Assembly (NCBI RefSeq): GCF_019578655.1
Contig: NC_063261.1
Location: 10,858,446 to 10,922,445, forward strand
Direction of reading: 5' to 3'
DNA length: 64,000 nucleotides
Source of the DNA: Ricinus communis
Taxonomy: Eukaryota; Streptophyta; Magnoliopsida; Malpighiales; Euphorbiaceae
The notes beneath the pieces were generated by a model that saw nothing but the letters and a program-made list of their open reading frames with translations, was not told the DNA's origin and ran no database searches. A program made the translations under genes and the position numbers. Each line of letters begins with the position of its first letter. Within the stretch, counting starts at the first letter, position 1. Positions 23,615 through 34,840 of this stretch are shown here, piece by piece.

Positions 23615-23969
23615 TGTAAGGATTCAAAATCAGATCACGTGAGATATTTTATCCGCTTTGGCCCCTACTGGCCTCACGATTTTATCCCCTTGGCAGATTC
23701 GAAAACTTACCAGGATATCACCCATTTTGAAATTTTTCCGAACCAAGCACGTTTAATTTTGGTGTTCTTTTAACTCCATAGCCAAACAAACAAAAAGCAC
23801 CTCATGTGATTAATTCCAACTCTTTACATATATGCTATGAACCATTCTCCGTCCCGTTTCGATGTGCAATTCAATTCAATCATGTAACCCCATACCTTAG
23901 AGTGCTGCCATCCTAAAAGCCTACCAGAAGCCGCTCCTTGTCCAAGCATCCTATCCTTACCCCGTCACA
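23615..23969 (-). repeat. Cassandra 5-prime LTR
   Basis: On the plus strand it begins TGTAAGGATTC and ends CCCGTCACA. It aligns with the left LTR over nearly its whole length. Its 5S-derived segment is at 23701-23770. Confidence 0.75.
23701..23770 (-). other. 5S rRNA-derived segment in the right LTR
   Basis: Complement of the 5S internal control region: CACCCATTTTGA and CCAAGCACGTTTAA on the plus strand. It is slightly closer to the 5S sequence at box A than the left copy. Confidence 0.75.
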
Positions 23970-25642
23970 TGATTAACGATATTATTTAATTATTATTTTA
24001 ATTTACATTATTACTTTAAGTGTATTACTATTTTAATTTAAATATTTATTAATTTATATATTATTTTTAATTTTTAATTTTTATATTTATTAATTTAATA
24101 GTTATATATAAAATTTCATATAAATAATTATAAAATTCAAATAATATAAATAAAAAATTAAATCAATAAAAAATAATTATACTTAACGAATAATAAAATG
24201 TATTAATAAAATAAAAATTATAATAAAAATAAATAAAATATAACAAATATTATTCATTGGTATCTAGCTTAGTAACCACAATTCATTGTCTCTAACTCAG
24301 TGACTAGTAGACTAATTGACTTATGATACTTAGTTATCAGTAATGGTTCGTATAAAATACATGTGAAATTATTTAAGAAATAATAAAAATATAAATATAT
24401 ACATAAAAAATACTAAGAAAATAAAACATGTGATACTTTTTTGATACAGAAAATATCTCCGTCTGACGTGTGAAAAAGCGCTAAATCACAGAGTAATTTT
24501 TTGAACTTTACCCTAATACATCATTAATCATCATAAATAAAAAAATATTAGTTTGTTAAATATTAGAATAGTAATAGCTTATATTTACATAGTATTAAAA
24601 TAAAGAAATAGTACAAAACTCTTTTGTTACAAGGTAAATCACATATTTACTATTTGTAGGATTTAAGCAAACAGAAAAAGAATTATCATCAAAATATTAT
24701 TTAGTATTATGAAAAATAATATTTATATGAAAGAGGGTAAATATTTCATATAAAAAATAAAAATTACAATGATAGTAAAAATATATCAATAAATACTATA
24801 CATGTCATAAGGAAATATTTTAGTAATTAATATTATAGTTAAAATTATCATCCTCAATAATGATCAATTTTGTTTTAGATGTTTATAGTGATGAGTTGAA
24901 GAAGACAAGTTTTGCTTAAAGTTGAATAGAGATTTCTTTAAAAGAATTGATGAAAATATAATGAGAACAATGTAATGATGATAGTAAGAATAATAAATTA
25001 ATCTATTAAAAGTATATACTTTAAAAAAAAATTATCATATTATTCTTTTTAATCTACTAAGTTGATAATATGTATTCTAAGATTACAAGTCCGTAATTGC
25101 TACTGACCTATTATATACACTCAGTTGCAAATATTTACTAAAAATCCATAAAGCTAAATTCTAACTTTAAAAATTTAAATACTTAATTTTCAAATTTTAA
25201 CAAATTCACATACCATTTTTGTAATTATCCACCTTTTTTATATAGGTTACCAGTTTCATATTCTTAAATATTGATGATTTCTGGTTTCAAATACCAAAAT
25301 ATAACTTCTAAAATTTTAAATATTTATTATCAAATCTTAACAAGTTTACCCATCATTTTTATAGTTATTTCGATTAAAAACTCTAATTCAACTTTCATCT
25401 CTTCTCTACCTCTCTGTCACATCCTCCACGCTACTCTCTCTAACCTCTTAAGCCTCCACCATTGCAAACCCTTAATCGTCAATCATCTTTCTTCTAGCCT
25501 CCATCCTTGCAGTATTTGTCGGTCATCTTCCTTCTCCATTTGCGGCATTCTCCAATGATCTTTCTTCTTCAACCTCGCATCAGTCGTCGTCGGCCATCTG
25601 GTCATCTTTCTTCTTCAAATACTCGAAAGAGTCTCTAGTGAT
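23970..25642. other. AT-rich stretch with CACTA remnant, no gene seen
   Basis: At 24258-24360, TAGTAACCAC, TCTCTAACTCAGTGAC and TAGTTATCAG look like decayed CACTA sub-terminal motifs. A direct duplication of about 90 bases lies at 25150-25235 and 25283-25370 (both with TTTTAACAA and ATTTTTNTAGTTAT-like text). The C/T-rich end at 25380-25640 resembles a promoter or leader, but no protein was recognised. Confidence 0.5.
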
Positions 25643-28503
25643 TGTCAAGATCCGATCTGTGGGCCCGTGACCGGCACTAAGGAATGGGTAGGCGTAAGGC
25701 CACAAATCCCGTAGTAAGCCTAATACTCACTGACTTAAATAAATCTCATCTAATATTATTGATGCCACAATTTATCTTAACCGTTAAATTTTACATATTT
25801 AATTCGGTCTGCCAGAAGAATTAGGCGAGACCCGAAACTACATAAAATTACAACTAATAAATCTACTATTTCTATTGCGGAGAATCTAAATTTTTACAAG
25901 TCAGTATACCAAATCAAACACATCACCCGATGATGAATGAGTCGGGTTGCTTGATAAGAGCTGCGAGAAGACTAATAAACACAGATATTAAAACCAGTAA
26001 AATTGAGACTGTCAGTCTAGAGAGTGAGTTAAAATCATATATCCCAAAAATAATTTCAAATACTTCAATAACACATTTATTTATTTGAAAATACGCATTT
26101 AGTCATGCAATAATATTTGTGTCATGTCATTCTTAAATAAAAAAAATAAAAATATAACCTTCACATACAACGGGACGGGGTACCACAACAGAACCCTACT
26201 CTCAACATTAACATCTCGACTAATCTCAACACTAACATCTCGACTTTCTCATTCTAACATAACTAGCGCTTAGAGAGCGAAGCTTGACCAGGGTCCTTAA
26301 ATCCAGTTTAGCCACTTAACTATCACTAACACTCTTAGCCTTTCGGCTCTCTTACTCCAATAAGACTGGCGCCCAGAGAGCGAAGCTCGACCAGGGTCCT
26401 TAACTCCAGTCTGGTCACTTAGATTTCCAAATAAGCCGGCGCCTAGAGAGCAATGCTCGACCAGGGACCTTTACTTCAGCACACTCACTCTACTCAGCCC
26501 AGAGAGCAATGCTCGACCAGGGCAAGTCCTAATCTTACCTTTTTAAATTTACCAATTTACCCTCTTTCCATCATCATCGGATTTATACCAGTGCACTCAT
26601 CAAAATAATACGTTCTATTACCGTCCCATCCCGAGTCAACACAAAATCAATAAAATCATAATGCGGAAAAATGAAATATATATAAACAGTACATAACTGA
26701 ATAATTAAAATATTAATCATTAAATTAGAGATATCGTGTAAAATATTAGCATGACACACATAAGCAGATATATGACTTTAACTCACAGCTTTGACGACCT
26801 CCTAGCTCTGCTTCGATGCCTCTGATGGAGCGAGCCGAACTGACGGATTTATCTAATCACGAAAAACAATTTATCAATAACGCTGAAACAGTTGACAATT
26901 AACCCTAGGTCTAGATCCCTAGGACTGATTGTCTAAGAATCTCGACTCGGATAAATCCTATCGAAAATTCAGCAAAACCTCTCTTACAATACGGACATTT
27001 ATCCCCCATAAAATGGGTCCAGGACCTACCAGAAAATACTTTGAATAATCAACAATTCATTTTAACGGGAGTCGGGTCCCCGAGACTTCATTAATTTTCC
27101 GACTCCGCCACACATCATAAAACACAACCTAAGGCAGGCAGTCCGACAAACAAATATTTTAATACACAATATTTTCTAATATTCAACACAATTCAATAAA
27201 CATTTAACTTTACCAAAGAATTCTAAAATCAACGGATCAGAGAATTACTGAGACGCTTGATTGCTCGGTCAATTCGCCTCCAGCCGCCGGAGTCCGATCG
27301 ACGATTCGAACACACCAATAGACTCGAAACGACGCGCTAATGACGATCCTTACTTCCGGTCTTCCGATTCAACCCCTGATCGTCTGGAGAGATTTACGGA
27401 CCATGTCGGCCGTCGATTTGCAAACAGAGTCCGATCGCTACAAAACCGGCGCCATTGCGAAGCTGGAGCTGAGGGGAGTCCGAATATGTCCTCCGAAAAC
27501 CCGGCTGCCACCCACTTTCTCTCTCCACCGCGAACTTCCATCTCCAGTCACCATTTGCGTCGCCGCTACCGCCAAAAGGAAGCTCTCGCTGAGGGGAGTC
27601 GATCGCCACTAGAATCAACGGCTACCGTCGCCGAAAACGCACGCACGATGGCAAGGAAGTTTTGACAGCTTTGTCGGCCAGCTCCGCGCCCCGGTGGTCA
27701 GCCAACTACGACCGCAGCTCCGGTTTCCTTCTCCCCCTGCCTTCTCTCTCTCCCCAATCTCTTTCCTCTTTTCTTCTTCTCCATATCGACATTTAGTCCC
27801 TCAACTTTTTTAATTATAACAATTTCTTCCTGTAAAGTTTCCAATTAACCCTTAAACTTTTCTGCAGCTTTTCAATTAAGCCGCTAACTATTTAATTTGG
27901 GCCAAATTAGAATTATTGAAAATATACAATTACATATATACCATTGCTTTCAAATGTAAAATTATTAAAAAGCCCTTGCTGACGTATTTAATTGCAAAAA
28001 TACCAAACATACAAATTTTCATTAAAACCTCATATATTAATAAAATTATACTTTTAATCCTTATTTCAAAATAAATTTCCAATTTAATCCTAACACACAA
28101 TTAATTTAATTAATCAATTTGCTAAGTATTTCCAATTAAAATTTTACACCATTAGCTAATTAAAATACTATTTTCTCTAAAAATTCTTTTATAAAATATA
28201 TCTTTTACAAATTCTTCCATAACTCTCAAATATAATTTAATTTATATATATTCATTTGGGGGAAAATCTGAATAACTAAAAATATAATTTATTTCTTAAA
28301 TAATTTACTTAATTAATTTCTTAAAAGTCAAACTAATTGGATATAGAAACTAACTCCTTTATTTGTTTAGCATTAAAATTTCCATTAAATCATCCCAAAT
28401 TAAACCAAATAAAAATAAAATAAAATTAATTTAAATAAAAAATTATTTATTAATATTATTATTATTATTATTTTATTATTAAAAGAAAATTCCGGGTATT
28501 ACA
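25643..28503 (-). mobile_element. Solo LTR of the Tekay/Del-type family
   Basis: On the minus strand it starts TGTAATACCCGGAATTTTC and ends GATCGGATCTTGACA, 2861 bases. It aligns in order with the LTR at 16090-18917 (GGAGTCGGAAAA near 27107, GGCTCGGGATGGGAC-like text near 26620, GGTCACGGGCCCACAGAT near 25665). No primer site or internal sequence adjoins either end. The flanks GTGAT (25638-25642) and GTAAT (28504-28508) agree at four of five positions, consistent with a target duplication around a solo LTR. GC-richer frames at 27260-27670 are LTR leader sequence. Confidence 0.85.
26260..26525 (-). repeat. Short repeats inside the solo LTR
   Basis: Four copies of an AGAGAGCGAAGCTCGACCAGG-like unit lie near 26270, 26370, 26440 and 26500, spaced by about 60-100 bases. 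Each holds GAGCGAAGCTC, 4-bp arms around GAA, or the variant GAGCAATGCTC. The other two LTRs of the family have one to three weaker copies. Confidence 0.75.
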
Positions 28504-31032
28504 GTAATCTAGGTATTGTTGTTTCTCATCTTTGTCTCTTATTCTCTTCATTCAGGTATTACAGGAATCTTAATGTTCATAAAGATTGAAATTTTACTTG
28601 AGATATTTAACTATTGTTTGACCTCTTCTAGAAAAAGTAGTTATTTTCTTGATGTAATATTGAGTTCTGGCTTAGTTATGGACCAGCTAATAGCATTTTA
28701 TAAAAGCAATAAAGTTTTTTAAATAGTCAAATCTAGTGAGTTGCAGCTGAAAGGCATGTGTTGGATCGTCATTCTACTTCAAATGGGATACTTGTAGCAA
28801 TTGCAATAAGTATCAAGATTTTAGCCCTAAATCCTAATATTAGTTTCTTCTTCTTTCGGTTATGTCACATGATCTATACAGCAATGGGAAGGTCCCATCT
28901 TTCCCTTGCCCCACCATATTTTTTCCAACATCAATGCCGATTCTTTTTTTTTTTCTAGCAGTAAAAATTCGAGGATGTCTCTGATAGCATTGTTTTATTG
29001 CATTTTTTCATTATAAGAGCTTATGCTAGTTTTATTGCATTGTTTTCATTCTAAGAGCTTATTAGTTACAAGAATCTGAACTTCTAATATGGTAAATTAT
29101 ATTGTTTTCTAGCTTTATTTCTTTGATTGTATTCTGATTGCACTATTTGGTTATCCCCGTAACATTTGCAGTAAAAATTCGATGATACTTTCTGATAGCA
29201 TTCATAATTTTATTTTCCAAAGCTTTTTTGTTTTTGAGTTGAGAAAGTGCCAGCGTTTGAGTTGTAGGATTGTATTTTATTTTTCTTTAAGAATCTAGTT
29301 CAACTGCAAAAGCAAGTTATTTATCTTTAATTAAAGAAATTGTTGATTGATGATATATAATTTCTTTAAATTTATTATTAAGTGTTAATTTTATATTTTT
29401 TATAATAATAGTTATAGAAAGATTTACTATTTTAGTATTTAATATGCTAATTTTGGTCTCTTTTTCAAAGGTTGTAGATAAATACTTTTAAATTTGGAGT
29501 TGGAAGATGCACAAATTGAAATAGATATTACATATTTGCTTTTCTATTATTTGGAACACTAATTTAAATTTATAATGTTTGGGTTGTATTAATATACTGA
29601 ACCTTTAATATTGGAACACTTTTTATTAGTTTTGAATTTATGATTCTTTTTGTTTTTATTAATTTTTATTAATATATTTTAGAATTTAATTATTGTAAAC
29701 ATATTTTAATCTGACTTAGATAGTATGCGAGCATTCCTATCCGGATTTAAGACGAGTTCGGATAACAAAAGTAGTTTTTAAATATATTTAGGACGGGTTT
29801 GAATACGTATATTTTAATCAAATTCAGGTTTACATCTCTTTAAATAAATAAATACTCTGTCCGTTGTTATTTCTACGGTTGACCGAATCATAATTTGTGT
29901 ATATACGGCCATAAAATAGAAGTTGTGGACTTATATATTAAAATAGTTTAAATTGGGACTATTTAATCCATTGACACAAATATAGGGGGCAATTTGACCC
30001 TTTTTCAGTTTTAGATTAGGCGTACTTTTTTAACTTGCTGTGTAACAACTTCAGTAATTTACCCTTGCTCTTTCTTGCTTCTTGGTATTCTTATTTTTGA
30101 AAAGTTCTTTTCGTGGTTGCTGTTCTTGGTTCCTTCTCCTAATATTCGACTTGGGTTTAGGTTTTTGATTTTGGAGGTGGGATTTTGTTTAATTTTGAAA
30201 AATTTCTGATTTTTGTTCGCTTCCTCTTCTTGTTCTTGTTCTATTTTAATGGTTTTGACAAGGAGATTCTGCATCGTACTGTATTAAAAATTCGGTGTTA
30301 ATTTGTATTTATAATAACTATGAAATATTTATATACGGGTCTAAAGCCAGCAACATTAAATTGCTGCTGTTTTGTTTTGCTGTTATAGAGCTGCTTCAAA
30401 TTCTTGAGATTAATGCACTTCTTATTTCTTATTTTTCTCTGTTTCTTTTAAATGATTCATACATGTTAATATGCTTTCATTTCCTTGAACAATTTCATCT
30501 ATATTCGTGTCTGATTTTGAATATGATTTGACCCTTTGATATACCAACCAATTGGGTAACTATATAGTCAAACATGAATGTTATGTTTCTAATTGTAATT
30601 TTTTTTTTCTTTCTCCTGATCATATGCGTTTATTGCTTCTTTTGAACTATAATCACATTCAGTTTATTAAGGTTCAGAATAAGGTAAAACGGCCGATATT
30701 TGTTTCATTATTGCTCAAACTAAATTATTAATTCTCCATCCTGTTGATCAGTGTAGATGTTCTCTGAAATTTTTGTTCAAATAAATTTCTATATCCTCTA
30801 GTATTGGTGTTTCTGAGATGGAGACTCTGAACTTTGTTTAGTTCAATGTAAATGTAGTTTAAGCTACTGCATAAATAGATACATATTCCTAATTACTCTT
30901 ATGCAGTGGATTTTTGTTTTCATACAGAATATCTCCACTATGCTTTCCATGTTGAAATTTGATACTCTTTTTGGAGATTGCTGGATAGTGTTGGATAATG
31001 AGATGCTTATTTCTTTTGTAGGTAAAAGGATC
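28504..31032. promoter_or_regulatory. Upstream region of POP5
   Basis: No protein was recognised. A tandem repeat lies near 28990-29065 (TTTATTGCATT, TTTTCATT, TAAGAGCTTAT twice), and a related AGTAAAAATTCGA..CTGATAGCATT pair lies at 28968 and 29170. The POP5 start codon is preceded by TTCTTTTGTAG (AG at 31020-31021), a good splice acceptor 11 bases before the ATG. A 5-prime UTR intron is therefore likely; I could not place its donor or the transcription start. Confidence 0.45.
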
Positions 31033-32503
31033 ATGGTTGGCTTTAAAAATAGGTACATGGTAATGGAAATTTTCTTGGATCCAAATCGGGACCTCAATAC
31101 TGACGATCCGATCATAATTACTCAATTTAATGTCTCAAAAGCAATTAAAGAAAGCATTTTGGTAAATTATGGGGAGTGTGGTTTGGCTTCATCACTTGGT
31201 TCATTCCAAGGTAACTTTGTTGTTCTCTTAGTGTTTTGGTTGTTCATGTTTAAAAATCATTCAATATGTAATAGATTTATTCACTCATATTTGCAGTCAA
31301 GTATGTGAATCCCATCACAAAGCTATGTATCATCAGAGCCTCACGAGAGGAGTACCAAAAGGTCTGGTCTGCAGTAACCATGGTCAGAAGTATTGGAAAT
31401 TGCCCTGTGTTATTCAACTTACTAGACCTAAGTGGTAAGTCAGACAATGATGGTGATAGATGTTGAAAAGAAAGGAAAATAAAAAGTGAACAGTTAATAA
31501 ACTTAAATACTCACCGTTTTTGTTATTCATTTCGGGAAGTTGATTAAGGAGGTCAAACTTCTTATTAAGAGCACAAACGGATAACCACCATTGTTGGCCA
31601 ACTTATTTATAGGAAGACTTATTCATTTATTCTGCATTTTGTGCGATGTCAGCAAGCAGTATGCGATGACAATATATGCTTTATGCATGTGATTAATAAG
31701 GACTATTGTTCCTTGCACTTTCCCTTCAGTTTAGCTGATATGTTGCAATTGCATAGAACTCCTATAGCACTTTTGAGTTTCAGTTATCCTAAATTAGTCC
31801 TATGGTTAACATACTCATTTCATCTAGTTTGTAGTTTAATAGATCCTAAGCAGCTAAAATGTGCTTTGAGGACTTCCTATGCCATACCTGCTAATGTCAC
31901 CTTGTCACTTTCAATTCCATTTCTAATCCACAGCACACATACTTTTATCTGTTTCTACTTGACCTGTAGCTCTCAGATGACTTCGTGCTGCTCGTTTATA
32001 GTTCTAGGATCAAGTTAAACCTTAGATTGGGTTTGTCTATGAAACCTCAATCATTTAAAAGAGTTGCTGAAAGAAGAAAAGAAGCTGGAACTTTTACATT
32101 TTGTCCTTCTAAAGCGGCATGGCATGATAAGAGGCTGGCTTTTTCAACTTCTTTTGCAGAAACCTTTTTTCATTTCAAAAGTGGGTTGTAAATCTGCATA
32201 CCGATTACCAAAGCAGCTTGCACCAAATTGCTGACATTATTAGTCATTATCGTAGTTCCTTGATGCTATTCAAACTGAATTTTGTCCTTATTGTGCTTTT
32301 GCTGAGCATAACATTTAACTAGTGGTCATTGTTTTTGCTATGCTTGTATTCTAGGAAGTATCAGAGCCTGCAAAAGAGCTGCCTTGAAGTGTGATGAAGC
32401 GAAATTTGAGCAGCATAAGCTTGCAGTTGGAGACCATTTATCAGCTGATGTTACCCTGCACATGCAAAATTGTCTTGAAAAGATAAAGATTTTGGAGCAC
32501 TGA
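31033..32503 (+). CDS. POP5: POP5, ribonuclease P/MRP protein subunit (three coding exons)
   Basis: The coding exons are 31033-31210, 31297-31434 and 32355-32503, together 465 bases or 154 residues plus TGA. Both introns have GT-AG ends and keep the frame. The protein starts MVGFKNRYMVMEIFLDP and contains FNVSKAIKESILVNYGECGL, then YVNPITKLCIIRASREEY and MVRSIGNCPVLFNLLDLSG. The C-terminal exon has SIRACKRAALKCDEAKFEQ. This is the Pop5/Rpp14 family fold over nearly its whole length and close to plant POP5. POP5 is a subunit of nuclear RNase P (5-prime tRNA processing) and RNase MRP (rRNA processing). The start is supported by family agreement from the first residue. No stop or frame change is seen, so it looks functional. 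It is the only clear host gene in the window. Confidence 0.93.
31435..32354 (+). other. POP5 second intron (920 bp)
   Basis: The donor is G/GTAAGT and the acceptor TTCTAG/GA. A frame of 125 residues inside it has no recognisable content and is taken as chance. The first intron, 31211-31296, is only 86 bases. Confidence 0.85.
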
Positions 32504-32944
32504 GAATCGTATCTGTATATCCTGGTTATCATGCTTTTGACTAAATATAACCTTTTGATCTCAATGAATTGTCATTTCTTTTGTTGTTGAAATTGGTTGG
32601 TTTTTATCATTCTTTCTTCTTTTCTTTCTCGAACGAATAATGGGAAATTTCATTATTGAGAAGAAGGAGAAATACTCCCATGCAAATACTTTGCAACTAT
32701 GGTTAGGGCTTGATACTAGATACCCCTAAAATCAACTGCCCCATATTTTTAAGATTCAATCTGCCACCCTATTAGACTCTCTGAAAATGTACTGGAAATG
32801 AATATATATTCTATGTTAGCACTCCTATAGATAATCTCCTTCTGCTCTGGACAAAAACTTTCCCAGGGACTTTTGATATTTGTCGGTTGCTATTGAGTCG
32901 ATCACCATTGTAAGCATCATATTTGAAAATTATATTTTTCCAGC
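32504..32944. other. POP5 3-prime flank, nothing further recognised
   Basis: AT-rich sequence that should include the POP5 3-prime UTR. No gene seen. Confidence 0.5.
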
Positions 32945-33330
32945 TTGTGCCTTACACAGATTTAACTGCCTCCTTGAGGGCTTCTGCTTCAGCTACGACC
33001 AGTAGAAACCACCTGCACAGCCTTTTGCACATCTCTGCAGCAAAAGCCAGCTTTTCCCGTCTTGCTTTTGGAGGAAGGTGGCATCATAATTGACTAACAA
33101 TATTATTTGCAGCTTTTTCCCATTTTGCTCTGTTCCCAGCCAATGAACTGGAATTGATCCTTGTAGACCTTGCTGATGGCCAAATTAAAGATTCCCATCA
33201 ATTGGTAGCTCCATCTGTTTTTTTCTTTTTCTTTTTTTGTTGTCACTCGGGGCTCCAGCTTCTTTCCTTTAAACAAAAAATTCATTCCGGGCTTTCCAAA
33301 CTTCCCATGCCTGCTTCTTTATTGTCAATG
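32945..33330 (-). pseudogene. LINE-type C-terminal RNase H-like remnant
   Basis: The minus strand encodes AWEVWKARNEFFV, then, after frame changes, NYDATFLQKQDGKSWLLLQR and text ending near a leucine- and alanine-rich helix. This is the linker and RVT_3 (RNase H-like) start found at the 3-prime end of plant LINE reverse transcriptases and their domesticated relatives (usual form WKPPxxGxxKLNxDAAF). The remnant is short and broken. Upstream reverse transcriptase was not found. Confidence 0.55.
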
Positions 33331-34069
33331 GGGAGCTGCTGCTGCAATAAAGGCTCTATTCTACTGCTACCACCTTTATTTTAGGATCTGAAACCAAGTT
33401 AATTCATCATATTTGAGAGCCATCATTGACGGACTGCAAAAGTAGGAGAAGAGTGGGTATTTACATAAGGAAAAATCTCATAAAGAAGATAAAAACTAGC
33501 AAAGAAACATCTCCTTTTTCAAACCAAATTTGGTAGGATCGATTACAGAACCAACAGGTTTTGGGTGGAGCACCAAGAAGTAAAGATATATAACAATTGA
33601 TAAAAGCTGAAGATAATATTAATCTAGTTGTTACACAAAATGAGATAAGAATAACATCCCTTAAGACTGCCAACAGTTATCTTAGTGGACTTGCTCATGC
33701 AGTAGCAGTGCCACCAACATTTTGTCAGTGCTTAGCAGTAGCATGTATAGGCATTACTAATGGCTCTCTTGAAATGAGTTATTGATTTATTCAGGGTGGT
33801 GGCACTTCTTTCTATTGGAACAAGTGGCCAAATAGCTCTCAATGCAGCGGTAAAATAACCTTACAGAAATTTGTTGGAAATTTTTTAAGGAAAAAGAAAG
33901 ATAAATTTTACGATTAAACTTTTTAAAATTTAATAATTAAATATTTGTACTTTAATGTGTCAACTTATAAAAAAGTAATATATAAATTTATTTTGTAGGT
34001 CCCTAACATACAGTTGTATCTGATGTGGAGGAGAAAGAACATTTAGTATGCTTAGATGGAAGAAAGAGG
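33331..34069. other. Unassigned stretch before the CRM array
   Basis: No recognisable protein or RNA. The plus-strand frame at 33597-33785 has unremarkable composition and no known motif. Confidence 0.5.
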
Positions 34070-34074
34070 AAATT
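34070..34074. other. Left target site duplication of the CRM array (AAATT)
   Basis: AAATT directly precedes the TGATG end of the leftmost LTR and is repeated directly after the rightmost LTR at 47005-47009. Confidence 0.75.
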
Positions 34075-34800
34075 TGATGTAAACCTTCTAAGTAAGAGAA
34101 GGATACACGCCAAGATCGATACTTATAAGGTTTGCCAAAAGATATTTGCGGAACTATCACCCTTATTTATAAAGAAATAAGATCAATAGCTATAATGGGA
34201 TGAACTTAATTAATCCTAGAAATTAACAAGTTAATAGAATTAAATTAAGGTAGAAATGAAATCAAAACCTAAACAATAAGCTTTAATCTCAAGAACACTT
34301 AAATAAACTCTTTAAGCAAAAGCAAGGCTTTCTATTCAATCAAAGATATATATGTATATTGTTGAATTACATAGCTTTATTTATAGAGTTTTAAAACAAA
34401 GTAATCCTAATCCTAGAATGACTAGAACATGTGGCCAAGATTCCTAAATAAATAAAACTTTGAATTAAAAGAAAAGAAAACTCATTTTTTAACTTGGACT
34501 TGTTAAAAGAAAACTCCTAGTTTGACTTGGATTTTGATTTTGAATATTCAACCTTGGACTTGGGATTACGTTTGGGCTTGAACTCAACATAAATCAGAGT
34601 TGATCTTCATGTCTTTACATTGGGCTTTAATCAATGAATGAAATACAATTAATCAAAGTTGAATCTTGATCTTCTATGTCCAACTCGCTATCCTTGCTTC
34701 TTGAATGCATCTTGTCTATCACGTGGACCATGAAAGAACACAAGGCAGCCTTGAATCTCTTGCTTCTAGCTCGTGTGATTGGATCCTCATACTTCAACAA
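34075..34800 (-). repeat. CRM LTR copy A, truncated
   Basis: It matches the other LTRs from TGATGTAAACC but stops at CATACTTCAA, about 50 bases short of the full length on its right side. It contains the pol C-terminal tail (34627-34800). A 38-base piece of the LTR start (TGATGTAAACC to ACACGC) follows at 34802-34840 before copy B begins. Confidence 0.8.
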
Positions 34801-34840
34801 ATGATGTAAACCTTCTAAGGAAGAGAAGGATACACGCAAA

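Larger units (their letters stand above)
23181..23969 (-). mobile_element. Cassandra-type TRIM retrotransposon
   Basis: Two direct LTR copies (23181-23500 and 23615-23969) flank a 114-base non-coding interior. Read on the minus strand, the right LTR is followed by a degenerate tRNA-Met primer site (23601-23612), and the interior ends in a purine-rich tract next to the left LTR. Both LTRs contain a segment matching 5S rRNA, the hallmark of Cassandra. The total of 789 bases is within the family's known size. The outer flanks AAATT and TGATT match at only the last three positions, so the target duplication has decayed or an end is off by a few bases. Confidence 0.85.

Noticed and set aside
23265..23770. 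5S rRNA genes
   Set aside because: Only the internal control region matches, with many changes, and it is embedded in short direct repeats with a primer binding site. This is Cassandra LTR sequence.
27260..27665. GC-rich 134-codon frame resembling a gene start
   Set aside because: It is inside the solo LTR on the opposite strand and has no family motif.
31641..32018. 125-codon frame in POP5 intron 2
   Set aside because: No motif, and the flanking exons splice cleanly in frame across it. Treated as chance.
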